A DNA stretch of 64,000 nucleotides, taken from positions 1-64,000 of the forward strand of contig CAJOLH010000005.1 of the NCBI GenBank assembly GCA_905235375.1, in the 5' to 3' direction. This DNA is from an uncultured Bacteroidales bacterium (lineage in GTDB: Bacteria; Bacteroidota; Bacteroidia; Bacteroidales; UBA3663). A program made the position numbers and the translations under genes. Each line of letters starts with the position of its first letter. Positions within the stretch are counted from its first letter, which is position 1. The notes below the pieces were generated by a model. It was given only the letters and a program-made list of their open reading frames with translations, ran no database searches and was not told the DNA's origin. Below are positions 1-9,066 of this stretch, one piece after another.

Positions 1-4
1 AAGA

Positions 5-415
5 TTAGGGGGTGGTGAGATAGGGTGCGAAGGTGGGATAGATTTCTTCACCACGGGTGAGGGTGCCGTTGACCACGCAGACGCAATCGACTTGTGCTTT
101 GATACACTGTACGCCGTCGGACTTGCGGTAGATGTCTTGCTCGAAGACGTAGCGAACACCTTTGCGGTAGATGTTGAGGCAGGAGATAAATTCCTGACCT
201 CCACGGAGGGGAGCACGATAGTTGATGGCGACACGGCTGACCATGACGTCGATGCCTTGGCGGTGTAGATCCTCGAAACTGATGCCTACACTTTGGATGA
301 ACTCGTGACGGGTGACTTCGAGGTAGTGTTGATAGTTGGCATTATTGACTACTCCCTGAATGTCGCATTCGTAATCACGCGTCTTTAACTGTAGTGTGTA
401 AGTGTATTCTTTCAT
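5..415 (-). CDS. Acyl-CoA thioesterase, YbgC/4HBT hot-dog family
   Basis: A 136-residue protein, the usual length for single hot-dog-fold thioesterases, which hydrolyse acyl-CoA or acyl-ACP thioesters in the cytoplasm. The N-terminal part carries the family signature: an Asp in CDIQGVVNNANY followed by YLEVTRHEF, matching the D-x-x-G-V-V-x-N-x-x-Y-x-x-Y-x-E-x-x-R pattern of 4-hydroxybenzoyl-CoA thioesterase-like enzymes. The ATG (413-415) overlaps the TGA of the upstream antiporter gene by 4 bases, so the two are probably translationally coupled and share the promoter at 1753-1760. The true substrate cannot be read from sequence. Confidence 0.85.
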   Translation of the reverse strand: MKEYTYTLQLKTRDYECDIQGVVNNANYQHYLEVTRHEFIQSVGISFEDLHRQGIDVMVSRVAINYRAPLRGGQEFISCLNIYRKGVRYVFEQDIYRKSDGVQCIKAQVDCVCVVNGTLTRGEEIYPTFAPYLTTP

Positions 416-1692
416 TTCTTGATTAAAAATCGTGGTTGGAAGATGATGGAAACAAGTATGACGATGCCCAGTCCCATCGGATAATATAGATATGGAACCA
501 CAAGCATCGGATTAAGCGGATGGCCGGAAGTGGCTTCGACGAGACCTGCAGCAGTGAGCAGTTGTGCGGAATAGGGGATAAGACCTTGCGTGAAGCAGCT
601 GGCAGTGTCGAGGAGAGAGGCTGAGCGACGCGGGTCGATGTGGTACTGTTTGGCAATGCGCTGAGCAATTGGGCCGGTGGTAATGATGGACACGGTATTG
701 TTGGCCGTACAGACATCAACAAGGCAGACGAGGCTGGTGATGGCCGATTCTGCTCCACGACGACCATTGATGCCTTTGGTAAGCTTGTCGATGAGGTAAT
801 CGATGCCACCCATCGTGCGTATCATTTCGAGCATACCTGCCGCCAACATGGCCATGATTATGATTTCGCCCATGCTGTTGATGCCACCACCTAAGGCTCC
901 CATCCATCCGAAGAAGTCGTAACTGCCATCTATTGTGCCAATCACTGCGGTGAGTAAGAGTCCAAGAATCAATACAATCATTACGTTCAGACCGAGGACA
1001 GCAGTGATGATTACGACGAGATATGGCAGTACTTTCCACCAACTGACGTCAGGCATTTGCTGAGGCACTACGATGTCGCGACCAATAAAATAATAGAAGG
1101 CAACCATCAGCAAGGCCAATGGAAGAACCAGACGCAAATTGACACGAAACTTGTCGCCCATTCGACAGCCTTGGGACTGGGTGGCAGCGATGGTAGTGTC
1201 GGAGATGAATGAAAGATTATCGCCAAAATAGGCTCCACCGACGACGATTGCCACCATAAGAGGAAGGCCGACGTTGCTCTCTTGTGCGATGCCCACGGCA
1301 ACGGGGGTTAGAGCTACGATGGTACCCACACTGGTGCCAATGGCCAAGGAAATAAAACATGCTGCAAGAAATATGCCTGGTAGGAGGAGACTGGCGGGCA
1401 GGAGTTGGAGTGTGAGATTGACTGTGGCATCAACTGCTCCCATGGCTTTGGCAGAAGCTGCGAAAGCACCTGCGAGGATGTAGATCCACACCATAAGAAG
1501 TACAATGGGGCTTCCTGCACCTTCGGAGTAGCGTTTGATTCGGTCGTTGATGTTCCCTTTACTTAGCGCTATGGCATAAATCGAGCTGACCAGGAAGGCC
1601 ACGGTCACAGGGACTTTATAGAAGTCGCCTGAGATGATGCTCGCGCCCAGGAATAGAACCAGGAAAAGTATCAAAGGGGATAGGGCTTTCAT
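412..1692 (-). CDS. NhaC-family Na+/H+ antiporter
   Basis: A polytopic inner-membrane protein of about 426 residues with many hydrophobic segments and the conserved polar membrane stretches of the NhaC antiporter family (for example GGAYFGDNLSFISDTT and VDVCTANNTVSII). The likely role is sodium export in exchange for protons; an amino-acid/cation exchange role is possible because the family is broad. The frame stays open to a TTG at 1753-1755, but that TTG is part of a -7 promoter element (TATCTTTG, 1753-1760). I therefore start at the first ATG, 1690-1692 (MKALSPL), which directly precedes the first membrane segment. It is first gene of a two-gene unit with the thioesterase. Confidence 0.85.
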   Translation of the reverse strand: MKALSPLILFLVLFLGASIISGDFYKVPVTVAFLVSSIYAIALSKGNINDRIKRYSEGAGSPIVLLMVWIYILAGAFAASAKAMGAVDATVNLTLQLLPASLLLPGIFLAACFISLAIGTSVGTIVALTPVAVGIAQESNVGLPLMVAIVVGGAYFGDNLSFISDTTIAATQSQGCRMGDKFRVNLRLVLPLALLMVAFYYFIGRDIVVPQQMPDVSWWKVLPYLVVIITAVLGLNVMIVLILGLLLTAVIGTIDGSYDFFGWMGALGGGINSMGEIIIMAMLAAGMLEMIRTMGGIDYLIDKLTKGINGRRGAESAITSLVCLVDVCTANNTVSIITTGPIAQRIAKQYHIDPRRSASLLDTASCFTQGLIPYSAQLLTAAGLVEATSGHPLNPMLVVPYLYYPMGLGIVILVSIIFQPRFLIKK

Positions 1693-1752
1693 TGAACGAT
1701 TGGGCAGCTGATGATAGCTGTTAGAAGAGACATTCTTTTTATTTGTCGGGCA

Positions 1753-1760
1753 CAAAGATA
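1753..1760 (-). promoter_or_regulatory. Bacteroidetes -7 promoter element for the antiporter unit
   Basis: Reads TATCTTTG on the minus strand, a perfect TAnnTTTG. The predicted transcript start near 1746 leaves a leader of about 54 nt before the ATG at 1692. No clear -33 TTTG at the ideal distance. Confidence 0.6.
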
Positions 1761-1956
1761 GTCATTTTATTTTACTTGAAAAAGGAGAAGAGGATTTTTT
1801 TTCACGTAGAACGTCAAAATTAAGCTGTTTGATGTTGTTTGTCATTTTTGCTTAGTGTTTCGAATGATTATTTTATTGAATAAATGACATTTTCATTTGA
1901 CTAAATTCGAGGGACATTGTGAAATAAATGGAAAATCTAAAAAAAGGGGGAATATG

Positions 1957-1989
1957 TTTTGGAAAATTGATAATTTGTTTGTAAATTTG
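1957..1989 (+). promoter_or_regulatory. Promoter for the polysaccharide export genes
   Basis: -33 TTTG (1957-1960) and -7 TAAATTTG (1982-1989) separated by 21 bp, about 30 nt upstream of the export lipoprotein ATG. This is the standard Bacteroidetes sigma-ABfr architecture. Confidence 0.65.
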
Positions 1990-2018
1990 CCCCGAAATAT
2001 AGCATTATAAAATATAAG

Positions 2019-2831
2019 ATGAAAAAATTTTGTTTATTTTTAGCCTTCGTTGCTATCGTTCTTGGTCTGGCATCGTGCAAGGCACCTGAGAATATTGTTT
2101 ATTTGCAGGATGTTAAAAGTGGTCAGCGTCTGGAAGGGGCGGATCTTTCCATGATTCGTATTCGTCCGGGAGATCAGCTTTCGATTGTCGTTTCGAGCCG
2201 TAATCCAGAACTTAGCGCCATCTTCAACCTGGCTGTTCCATACCGCTATGTGGGTGGTACGAGTTTTACTCCTTCTGGCACTAACAGTCAGACTGCCTAT
2301 TTCACTGTTTCCAGTGATGGCACGATTGACTATCCTGTGTTTGGAGATATTGAAGTGAGTGGGTTGACCCGTCAGGAACTGTCGAGGAAGATCAAGGATA
2401 TGATTATTGGCGGTGACTACATTAAGGATCCTGTTGTTACTGTTGATTATGCAAACCTAACCATCAGTGTCCTGGGTGAAGTGACAACCCCTGGCAAGTA
2501 CACCATAAGCAAAGACCGTATTACCATTCTTGAGGCGATCAGTATGGCTCGAGACTTGACTATCAATGGCAATCGCGAGGATGTGCTGGTACTACGAGAG
2601 GAACAAGATGGTTCGACTCAGAGTTATCGTGTAGATATGACCAGATCGGGATTGATGTACAGTCCTGTTTATTACTTGCAGCAGAATGATGTGGTTTATG
2701 TTTCGCCCAATGAGCAGCGTCGCCGTCAGTCGCGTGCCACTGGTAATACTGTCATGACTCCGACATTCTGGTTATCGATTACCAGTACCTTGTGTACAGT
2801 AGCTACTCTTATTTATACATTAACAAAATAA
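2019..2831 (+). CDS. Polysaccharide export lipoprotein (Wza/OPX type)
   Basis: A 270-residue outer-membrane polysaccharide export protein. A lipoprotein signal peptide ends in a lipobox with Cys20 (GLASC-K). The Poly_export domain follows (IRIRPGDQLSIVVSSRNPEL), then an SLBB-type domain (NLTISVLGEVTTPGKYTISK), and the C-terminus is hydrophobic (TPTFWLSITSTLCTVATLIY). The family forms the periplasmic/outer-membrane conduit for capsule or exopolysaccharide. It lies 3 bases upstream of the Wzz/tyrosine-kinase gene, the standard pairing for a Wzy-dependent export complex. No polymerase, flippase or glycosyltransferases lie beside it, so this unit must serve a polymer assembled elsewhere. Confidence 0.9.
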   Translation: MKKFCLFLAFVAIVLGLASCKAPENIVYLQDVKSGQRLEGADLSMIRIRPGDQLSIVVSSRNPELSAIFNLAVPYRYVGGTSFTPSGTNSQTAYFTVSSDGTIDYPVFGDIEVSGLTRQELSRKIKDMIIGGDYIKDPVVTVDYANLTISVLGEVTTPGKYTISKDRITILEAISMARDLTINGNREDVLVLREEQDGSTQSYRVDMTRSGLMYSPVYYLQQNDVVYVSPNEQRRRQSRATGNTVMTPTFWLSITSTLCTVATLIYTLTK

Positions 2832-2834
2832 AAA

Positions 2835-5306
2835 ATGGATAATCAAACCCCCAATATTCCTCAGCAGACCGTTCAGCAGCCTGTATCACAGCCTGCTGCT
2901 GCACCCGTTGAGAATGAAGATTCGGAACTTTCACTCACCGAACTTTGGTATCTTTGCATCGGACGGTGGCCATGGTTTGTGCTTAGTGTATTGCTTTGCC
3001 TTAGTATAGCAACCCTTAAGTTGCTGCGTACACAAAAGACCTATACTCAGCACATGGAGGTGATGATCAAGTCAGACTCTCGTGACTATAGTGGTGGAAC
3101 GCTGGGAGATTTTGCCGACATGGGCCTTTTTCAGAGCAATAGTAACGTGAACAATGAGCTTATTGCCATCATGTCACCAGCGCTGTCGCTTGAGGTTGTG
3201 AACGAGATGGAGCTCTATACGATGTATAGTGAGCCAGGATTCTTCAAAGATAGAACTCTTTATGGTCGGTCGCTACCAGTGAAAGTTGTATTTTGTGACA
3301 TTGACAATGAAGATTATGCAGCTTTTAGTATTTCTTTGAATGAAGACGGCAGTTTCACGTTAGGAGAATTCGATAGTCTTGATCTGGAAGATGATGACAA
3401 GAACGTTACTGTGGAAGGCACCCTTTCGCAGGATACTATACAAAGTCCTGTTGGCCGCTTGGTCGTCATGAAAGGCATGGGTTATGGTTCATCGATGGGT
3501 GAACGTACAATCGATGTTGTACATATTCCAGCGTCGAATGCCGCGAGTGGTGTGCAAGCGGGTTTGACTGCGCAGGTGGCAAACAAGCAAGCTACTGTTA
3601 TCACGTTGACTTATGTGGATGTGAATCGTTTCAGGGCTGCAGATATTTTGAATACTTTGATTTCCTGCTACAACAGGAATTGGGTGAACGATAAGAATCA
3701 AGTAGCTACGAGCACTTCGCAGTTTATCAACGAACGTTTGGCTGTCATTGAGAAGGAGTTGGGCAGTGTGGATACTGACATCTCGCAATATCAGTCGCAG
3801 AACCTCATCTCAGACGTGAAAGCTGCAAACCAAATGTATATGGCCCAGGCCAACCAGGCATCACAACAAGCTGTTCAGCTAAACAACCAGCTTTACATGA
3901 CCAAGTATCTGCGTGAATACGTGAGCAGTGATGCCAACAAGTACCAGTTGCTTCCTGCCAATAGTGGTGTAGAAGATCGTACGATTGAAAATCTTATCAG
4001 CACTTATAATGCCAAACAGTTGCAGCGTAATAGTCTTGTTGCAAATTCGAGTGTCAACAACCCTGTTGTACTTGATCTTGACAAGGAATTGTCAGAGATG
4101 CGCAACAATCTGATACGCAGCATTGATAATCAGATTACCTCGCTTAATACGCAAATCAATTCAACACGACGTACCGAGGCTCAGAGTAATGCCCAGATGG
4201 CTACGAACCCCACCCGCCAGAAATATTTGCTTTCGGTAGAACGTCAGCAGAAGGTTAAGGAGCAGCTTTACCTGTACCTATTGCAGAAACGCGAGGAGAA
4301 CGAGCTTTCGCAAGCATTCACTGCCTACAATACGCGCATCATTACTCCGCCGATGGGCAGCAAACATCCCTCTGGTCCACGCAGCAAGATGATTTTGCTG
4401 ATGGCTTTCCTGATTGGATTGGCTCTTCCACTTGCCTACATCTATCTGCGTGAGACGATGACGACCGTAGTGCGTGGCCGTAAGGACATTGACAATTTGA
4501 AGGTTCCGTTCATTGGAGAGTTGCCTCAAGGTTTACCTGCTACAGGTAATAAACGTGAACGTATGGCCCAGCGTCACATGCTGGTTGTAAAACCTGATTC
4601 GCGCAACCTTGAGAATGAGGCATTCCGAATCCTTCGTACGAATCTCGAATTTGTGGCAGGAAAGGATACTGCCAATCCAGCTCAGACGATTCTGGTTACT
4701 TCGATGAATCCTGGTTCTGGTAAAACATATATCAGTATGAACCTGGGTGCGACATATGCTATAGCTGGACAAAAGACGCTGGTCATTGACCTTGACATTC
4801 GTAAGAGTTCTGCAAGCCGATACGTAGGTCGTCCGAAGGAAGGTATTACATCTATTCTCAATAAGAATGCGGCTGACTGGCGTTCACTGGTTGTCAACGT
4901 GCAGGATCGTAATAATCTGGATGTTTTACCTGCGGGTCGTATAGCTCCCAATCCTACTGAATTGCTGCAGGGCGATGCTTTGAAGCATCTGATTGAGGAA
5001 GCACGGACTCAGTACGATATTATCATCTTTGACTGTCCACCATTCAATTTGGTAGCCGATACAACACTTGTTAGCAAGTATGCTGATCTTACGCTTTTCG
5101 TGATTCGTTGTGGCATTTTCCAGCGCGCACTCAAGAAGAATGTTGAGCAATTGTATGCTGAGCAGAAATTCAATCGTCTGAATATTGTACTCAATGGTTC
5201 GGAAGCAGCAACCAGCAAGTATGGTTATAACCGCTATGGCTATGGTTACGGTTACGGCTATGGTTATGGTTACGGAAGCTATTATTCCACAGATAAGAAG
5301 AGATGA
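2835..5306 (+). CDS. Wzz chain-length regulator / BY-type tyrosine kinase fusion
   Basis: An 823-residue inner-membrane protein controlling polysaccharide chain length and export. In order: a Pro/Gln-rich cytoplasmic tail (1-35), TM1, a long periplasmic Wzz/GNVR coiled region, TM2 near residue 520 (KMILLMAFLIGLALPLAYIY), then the bacterial tyrosine kinase domain. The kinase shows Walker A (MNPGSGKT, about residue 625), Walker A' (LVIDLDIRKS) and Walker B (IIIFDCPP). The C-terminus is a tyrosine cluster (from about residue 795) made of Tyr-Gly repeats, the autophosphorylation tail. Kinase and Wzz are fused as in Gram-negative Wzc. The gene ends just before an intrinsic terminator. Confidence 0.93.
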   Translation: MDNQTPNIPQQTVQQPVSQPAAAPVENEDSELSLTELWYLCIGRWPWFVLSVLLCLSIATLKLLRTQKTYTQHMEVMIKSDSRDYSGGTLGDFADMGLFQSNSNVNNELIAIMSPALSLEVVNEMELYTMYSEPGFFKDRTLYGRSLPVKVVFCDIDNEDYAAFSISLNEDGSFTLGEFDSLDLEDDDKNVTVEGTLSQDTIQSPVGRLVVMKGMGYGSSMGERTIDVVHIPASNAASGVQAGLTAQVANKQATVITLTYVDVNRFRAADILNTLISCYNRNWVNDKNQVATSTSQFINERLAVIEKELGSVDTDISQYQSQNLISDVKAANQMYMAQANQASQQAVQLNNQLYMTKYLREYVSSDANKYQLLPANSGVEDRTIENLISTYNAKQLQRNSLVANSSVNNPVVLDLDKELSEMRNNLIRSIDNQITSLNTQINSTRRTEAQSNAQMATNPTRQKYLLSVERQQKVKEQLYLYLLQKREENELSQAFTAYNTRIITPPMGSKHPSGPRSKMILLMAFLIGLALPLAYIYLRETMTTVVRGRKDIDNLKVPFIGELPQGLPATGNKRERMAQRHMLVVKPDSRNLENEAFRILRTNLEFVAGKDTANPAQTILVTSMNPGSGKTYISMNLGATYAIAGQKTLVIDLDIRKSSASRYVGRPKEGITSILNKNAADWRSLVVNVQDRNNLDVLPAGRIAPNPTELLQGDALKHLIEEARTQYDIIIFDCPPFNLVADTTLVSKYADLTLFVIRCGIFQRALKKNVEQLYAEQKFNRLNIVLNGSEAATSKYGYNRYGYGYGYGYGYGYGSYYSTDKKR
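5235..5276 (+). repeat. Hexanucleotide repeat encoding the (Tyr-Gly)n kinase tail
   Basis: Seven consecutive hexamers of the form TAYGGN encode alternating Tyr-Gly at the C-terminus of the Wzz/BY-kinase. Third-position differences (tat/tac, ggt/ggc) show it is not a freshly expanded perfect repeat, but length change in 6-bp steps would keep frame and alter the number of phosphorylatable tyrosines. Confidence 0.85.
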
Positions 5307-5324
5307 TGGAGTGATGCTCTATTG

Positions 5325-5360
5325 AAAAATCCCGTCGCAATGGTAGCGGCGGGATTTTTT
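5325..5360 (+). terminator. Intrinsic terminator after the Wzz/BY-kinase gene
   Basis: The stem CCCGTCGC / GCGGCGGG (one wobble pair) closes a short loop and runs into a TTTTTT tract ending at 5360. An A-rich stretch upstream could also serve the opposite strand. Confidence 0.8.
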
Positions 5361-5382
5361 GTAGCCATAAGAGAACGCGGAG

Positions 5383-5401
5383 GGCGCGATGACATCGCGC
5401 C
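5383..5401. repeat. Short interspersed palindrome, copy 1
   Basis: Perfect 9-bp arms (GGCGCGATG / CATCGCGCC) around a single base. Same core (GCGATG-N-CATCGC) as the copies at 6080-6098 and 6767-6787. Confidence 0.6.
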
Positions 5402-5421
5402 ATACTGAACGGGGGATGGGG

Positions 5422-6027
5422 CTAAATTCCAATCAAGCCATAGGCGATGATGCCGATGATGCCGCAAATTAGGGTGGTATAGATGATATTCCACTTTCGC
5501 CAGAAGACGCCGCAGAAAACTATCAGGCAGATGAGGATACTGAGGATGAACTGGTTGGTTTGCGATGATGGATGACCGAAGTTTTCGATGTTCATCAGGC
5601 TGATGGCAGCAGCGGCCAGCAGACCGATGATAGCTGGGCGGAGAATTGCAAAAATGCTGCGAGTGACCTTATGATCCTTGTGCTTGATGATGATGTGCGA
5701 AATCCATATCATCACCAAAAATGGCAGCCAAACCACCGAGATGGTCGCAAGGATACTTCCGAGTATGCCAAAGAGGTGAGTCGCACCCACACCTTGGATG
5801 AAAGGGTCATTGACAACGGCACTATATCCAACGTAGGTGGCACAGTTGATCCCGATGGGGCCGGGAGTCATTTGACTGATGGCTACAATGTCGGTGAATT
5901 CCGCTTCGGAAATCCATGCCTGTTTGACAACCACTTCCTGTTCGATGAAAGAGAGCATGGCATAGCCGCCTCCAAAGTTGAACAGTCCGATGTAGGAAAA
6001 GACGATAAAGAGTTTGAGAAAGATCAT
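5422..6027 (-). CDS. Chromate transporter family protein, second half (CHR domain)
   Basis: A 201-residue single CHR-domain membrane protein. The N-terminal signature FSYIGLFNFGGGYAMLSFIE and the QMTPGPIGINCATYVGY segment match the ChrA family. Together with the gene at 6139-6693 it makes a split, two-gene transporter in which each polypeptide supplies one of the two homologous halves found fused in long ChrA proteins. The family exports chromate in characterised members; the native substrate here is unknown. The two halves are 111 bp apart and the gap holds a small palindromic repeat (6080-6098). Confidence 0.82.
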   Translation of the reverse strand: MIFLKLFIVFSYIGLFNFGGGYAMLSFIEQEVVVKQAWISEAEFTDIVAISQMTPGPIGINCATYVGYSAVVNDPFIQGVGATHLFGILGSILATISVVWLPFLVMIWISHIIIKHKDHKVTRSIFAILRPAIIGLLAAAAISLMNIENFGHPSSQTNQFILSILICLIVFCGVFWRKWNIIYTTLICGIIGIIAYGLIGI

Positions 6028-6079
6028 TGGGGAGGATGGGCTGAAGGGGTTTTAAGAATGGTTAGAAGGGTCAATAGTG

Positions 6080-6098
6080 GTTGCGATGGCATCGCAAC
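6080..6098. repeat. Short interspersed palindrome, copy 2
   Basis: Perfect 9-bp arms (GTTGCGATG / CATCGCAAC) around one base, in the gap between the two chromate-transporter halves. The outer arm bases differ from copy 1 yet remain complementary. Confidence 0.6.
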
Positions 6099-6138
6099 AG
6101 ACGGAACTGGCTAAGTAGTTTGGAAGGAGTAAAAAGGG

Positions 6139-6693
6139 CTATTTTGCTGATGTCTGTTTGTCATCTCTGGTAAGACCATAAAGGAAGCCGGCTACTCCTG
6201 CTGCAAGGATGATGAGAGCTGGTGTTACGCCAAAGATGATGAGTGCTGTGGAAAGAAAGGGAATCCACACATTGCTCCATGTCACCTTTGCAGTCTTTGC
6301 CATTTTGAACACGGGCACTGCAAGGAGCGCTACAACAGCGGGACGAATGCCCTTGAAGGCAGCTTCGACCCAATGATTGTCGCGGAACCGTGAGAAGATA
6401 ATTGCGATGATGAGGATGATGACAAGCGAGGGAAAAATAACCCCGAGAGAGGCGATGATACCAGAACGTATGCCTCCTACCTTATAACCAATGTGGGATG
6501 CCATATTGACAGCAAAGACACCAGGCGTGGCTTGTGATACAGCCATCACATCCATGAACTCGCTATGGGTAAGCCATTGGTGCCGAGTGACAACCTGTTG
6601 CTCCATGAGTGGAATCATGGCGGCCCCACCACCTAAGGTGAAGCCGCCGATTTTCATGAATGTCACAAAGAGGTCTTTGTCGAGAGATTTCAT
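6139..6693 (-). CDS. Chromate transporter family protein, first half (CHR domain)
   Basis: A 184-residue single CHR-domain protein with FMKIGGFTLGGGAAMIPLME near the N-terminus and SQATPGVFAVNMASHIGYK after it, both typical of ChrA halves. The frame is open to 6780, but the upstream part is low-complexity intergenic sequence that includes a palindromic repeat and a probable -7 element. I start at the ATG at 6691-6693 (MKSLDKDLFVTF), directly before the family's conserved N-terminus. It is followed by the partner half at 5422-6027. Confidence 0.82.
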   Translation of the reverse strand: MKSLDKDLFVTFMKIGGFTLGGGAAMIPLMEQQVVTRHQWLTHSEFMDVMAVSQATPGVFAVNMASHIGYKVGGIRSGIIASLGVIFPSLVIILIIAIIFSRFRDNHWVEAAFKGIRPAVVALLAVPVFKMAKTAKVTWSNVWIPFLSTALIIFGVTPALIILAAGVAGFLYGLTRDDKQTSAK

Positions 6694-6717
6694 AGTTCTT
6701 GTTTGAATTTTGGCCGC

Positions 6718-6725
6718 CAAAGATG
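6718..6725 (-). promoter_or_regulatory. Probable -7 element for the chromate transporter pair
   Basis: Reads CATCTTTG on the minus strand, one base off TAnnTTTG, about 25-32 bp upstream of the ATG at 6693. No good -33 element seen. Confidence 0.35.
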
Positions 6726-6766
6726 TCTGCTGACTGAAACCTGGGGACAGATAACTGCTCAGAGGG

Positions 6767-6787
6767 TGTCGCGATGGCATCGCGACA
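6767..6787. repeat. Short interspersed palindrome, copy 3
   Basis: Perfect 10-bp arms (TGTCGCGATG / CATCGCGACA) around one base, between metG and the chromate transporter genes. Shares the core of copies 1 and 2. Confidence 0.6.
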
Positions 6788-6822
6788 TACAGGACTTCGG
6801 ATTGTGCCGTGAACGCTGGGAC

Positions 6823-8910
6823 TCAGCAGACTTTGGAGCCGTTCTTGACCTTGCTTTCGTTGGTTACGACATGGAGCGATCCATCAAAGTTGACTGCGGA
6901 AAGAATCATACCGTTGGAAGCAATGTGTTTCATTATCTTAGGTGCAAAGTTGGCAACAAAGAGTACCTGCTTTCCAACGAGCACCTGTGGATCAGGATAG
7001 TGTTGGGCGATGCCGGAAAGGATGGTGCGTGGTTGCCCTGTGCCATCGTCGAGCGTAAATTGGAGAAGTTTGTCGCTCTTCTTAACTGGTTTGACCTCAA
7101 GCACAGTAGCTGTACGGATATCAAGGCGTTCGAAGTCCTCGAATGGAACATTTTCCTTGATGGGTTCCGGCCTCCAGTTGCGTTCGGCTTCGGCTCGTGC
7201 AATCTTGTCGTTTTCCTCTTTGATGCGTGCTAAGCGGTCGAGTTGCGGTTGGATGTCCTTGTCTTCAAGTTTCTCGAAAAGGAGGACGCTTTCGCCGAGC
7301 TGATGTCCAACAGGGAGAAGATCGGTGCGTCCGAGTTCCTCCCACTTGAAGCTCTCCATTCCAAGCATCTTACGGAGTTTCTCGGCGGAGAATGGAAGGA
7401 ATGGCTCGAAGACGATTGCCAAGTTGGCAGAAATCTGGAGGGATAGGTTGAGGATGGTTCCTACACGCTCCATATCGGTCTTGGCAATCTTCCAAGGTTC
7501 GGTGTCAGCCAGATATTTGTTGCCAATGCGAGCCAACTCCAAAGCTTCCTTTTGCGCATCGCGGAACTTGAAGTCATCAAGCAGGGTTTCAACTCGCGTC
7601 TTTACGTCCTTGAAGTCTTCGAGTGTCTGACGATCGTAGTCGTTGAACTCTCCACAGACTGGTACCTTGCCATCGAAATACTTCTCAGTGAGTTTCATCG
7701 CACGGTTGATGAAGTTGCCGAAGACTGCGACAAGTTCGTTGTTGTTGCGCGCCTGGAAGTCTCGCCATGTGAAGTCATTGTCTTTTGTTTCGGGTGCGTT
7801 GGCAGTGAGAACATAACGGAGTACATCCTGCTTGCCTGGCATATCGACAAGATATTCGTTGAGCCAGATGGCCCAGTTACGAGAGGTAGAAATCTTGTCA
7901 CCTTCGAGGTTAAGAAACTCGTTGGAAGGCACATTGTCAGGAAGAATGTAGTCGCCGTGGGCCTTAAGCATAGCTGGAAAGACTATGCAATGGAAAACAA
8001 TGTTGTCCTTACCGATAAAGTGCACGAGGCGAGTGTCCTCGTCCTGCCACCACTTCTGCCAAGGACCGAATTTCTCAGGATTGGCATCGCAAAGTTCCTT
8101 GGTATTGGAGATATATCCGATAGGTGCGTCGAACCATACGTAGAGTACCTTACCTTCGGCACCTTCGACTGGCACAGGGATACCCCAGTTGAGGTCGCGA
8201 GTGACAGCACGTGGTTTCAAACCACCATCGAGCCACGACTTGCATTGACCATAGACGTTGGGACGCCATTCCTGATGTTCGTCAAGGATCCATTTGCGGA
8301 GCCAGCCTTCATGTTCATTGAGGGGAAGGTACCAATGTTTTGTCTCCTTCTTGACGAGTGGGTTGCCGTTGACGGCGTTATGGGGATTGATAAGTTCTTC
8401 GGGAGAGAGTGATGCACCGCACTTCTCACATTGATCGCCGTATGCTCCAAGACTATGGCAACGAGGACATTCTCCACAGATGTTGCGGTCAGTAAGGAAC
8501 TCGTGGGTTTCCTCGTCATAGAACTGTTCGGAGGTCTGCTCAATGAACTTGCCCTCGTCGTACAGCTTGCGGAAGAAATCGGCTGCAAACTTGTGATGAA
8601 TCTTCGAGGTGGTGCGCGAATAAACATCGAACGAGATGCCAAAGTCGGCGAATGACTGCTTGATCAGGTAATGATAGCGATCGACAACTTCTTGCACAGT
8701 AATGCCCTCTTTGCGGGCGCGAATGGTGACGGGTACACCGTGCTCGTCGGAGCCGCCAATGAAGAGAACTTCCTCGCCCTTAAGACGAAGGTAGCGGACG
8801 TAGATGTCGGCAGGAACATATACTCCTGCAAGATGACCGATATGAACGGGACCATTGGCGTAAGGCAGGGCCGAGGTCACTAAAGTGCGCTTGAATTTCT
8901 TTTGTTCCAT
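6823..8910 (-). CDS. metG: Methionine--tRNA ligase
   Basis: A 695-residue class I aminoacyl-tRNA synthetase that charges tRNA-Met. The HIGH motif appears as PVHIGHL (residues 21-27) and the KMSKS equivalent as [11 protein letters not shown] zinc-knot region carries two Cys pairs (CGECPRC and CEKC). The C-terminus is a Trbp111-like tRNA-binding domain ([20 protein letters not shown]), giving the long MetG form. The frame is open upstream to the end of the MBOAT gene, but that extension is translated tandem repeat; the ATG at 8908-8910 ([10 protein letters not shown]) gives the family's N-terminus. No clear promoter is visible in the gap. Confidence 0.96.
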   Translation of the reverse strand: MEQKKFKRTLVTSALPYANGPVHIGHLAGVYVPADIYVRYLRLKGEEVLFIGGSDEHGVPVTIRARKEGITVQEVVDRYHYLIKQSFADFGISFDVYSRTTSKIHHKFAADFFRKLYDEGKFIEQTSEQFYDEETHEFLTDRNICGECPRCHSLGAYGDQCEKCGASLSPEELINPHNAVNGNPLVKKETKHWYLPLNEHEGWLRKWILDEHQEWRPNVYGQCKSWLDGGLKPRAVTRDLNWGIPVPVEGAEGKVLYVWFDAPIGYISNTKELCDANPEKFGPWQKWWQDEDTRLVHFIGKDNIVFHCIVFPAMLKAHGDYILPDNVPSNEFLNLEGDKISTSRNWAIWLNEYLVDMPGKQDVLRYVLTANAPETKDNDFTWRDFQARNNNELVAVFGNFINRAMKLTEKYFDGKVPVCGEFNDYDRQTLEDFKDVKTRVETLLDDFKFRDAQKEALELARIGNKYLADTEPWKIAKTDMERVGTILNLSLQISANLAIVFEPFLPFSAEKLRKMLGMESFKWEELGRTDLLPVGHQLGESVLLFEKLEDKDIQPQLDRLARIKEENDKIARAEAERNWRPEPIKENVPFEDFERLDIRTATVLEVKPVKKSDKLLQFTLDDGTGQPRTILSGIAQHYPDPQVLVGKQVLFVANFAPKIMKHIASNGMILSAVNFDGSLHVVTNESKVKNGSKVC

Positions 8911-8950
8911 TGGGTTATTGTTTTTATTGTTGTTGGTTTCTGATGGAAGG

Positions 8951-9028
8951 CAGCCAAACTTGGCTGCTGGCGTTGACATCCTGTTGAGCCGCTGGCGTTG
9001 ACATCCTGCTGGGGCTGCTGGCGTTGAA
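8951..9028. repeat. Short tandem repeat between the MBOAT gene and metG
   Basis: GCTGGCGTTGACATCCTG occurs at 8966-8983 and 8991-9008 (25-bp step), with a partial third copy (GCTGGCGTTGA) at 9018-9028. It is preceded by an inverted repeat CAGCCAA-AC-TTGGCTG (8951-8966). Confidence 0.7.
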
Positions 9029-9066
9029 ATTGCAGACATTGAGACGGTGGGTGTAGATGTCGGCAA

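Noticed and set aside
1690..1755. TTG at 1753-1755 as start of the NhaC antiporter
   Set aside because: It lies inside a perfect TATCTTTG -7 promoter element; the first ATG is at 1690-1692 just before the first membrane helix.
6080..6098. Palindromes near the chromate genes as terminators
   Set aside because: The single-base loops and lack of T-tracts do not fit intrinsic terminators, so they are listed as repeats.
8911..9066. Upstream extension of metG
   Set aside because: The extension is a translation of tandem repeat DNA and does not resemble MetG; the ATG at 8908-8910 gives the family N-terminus.
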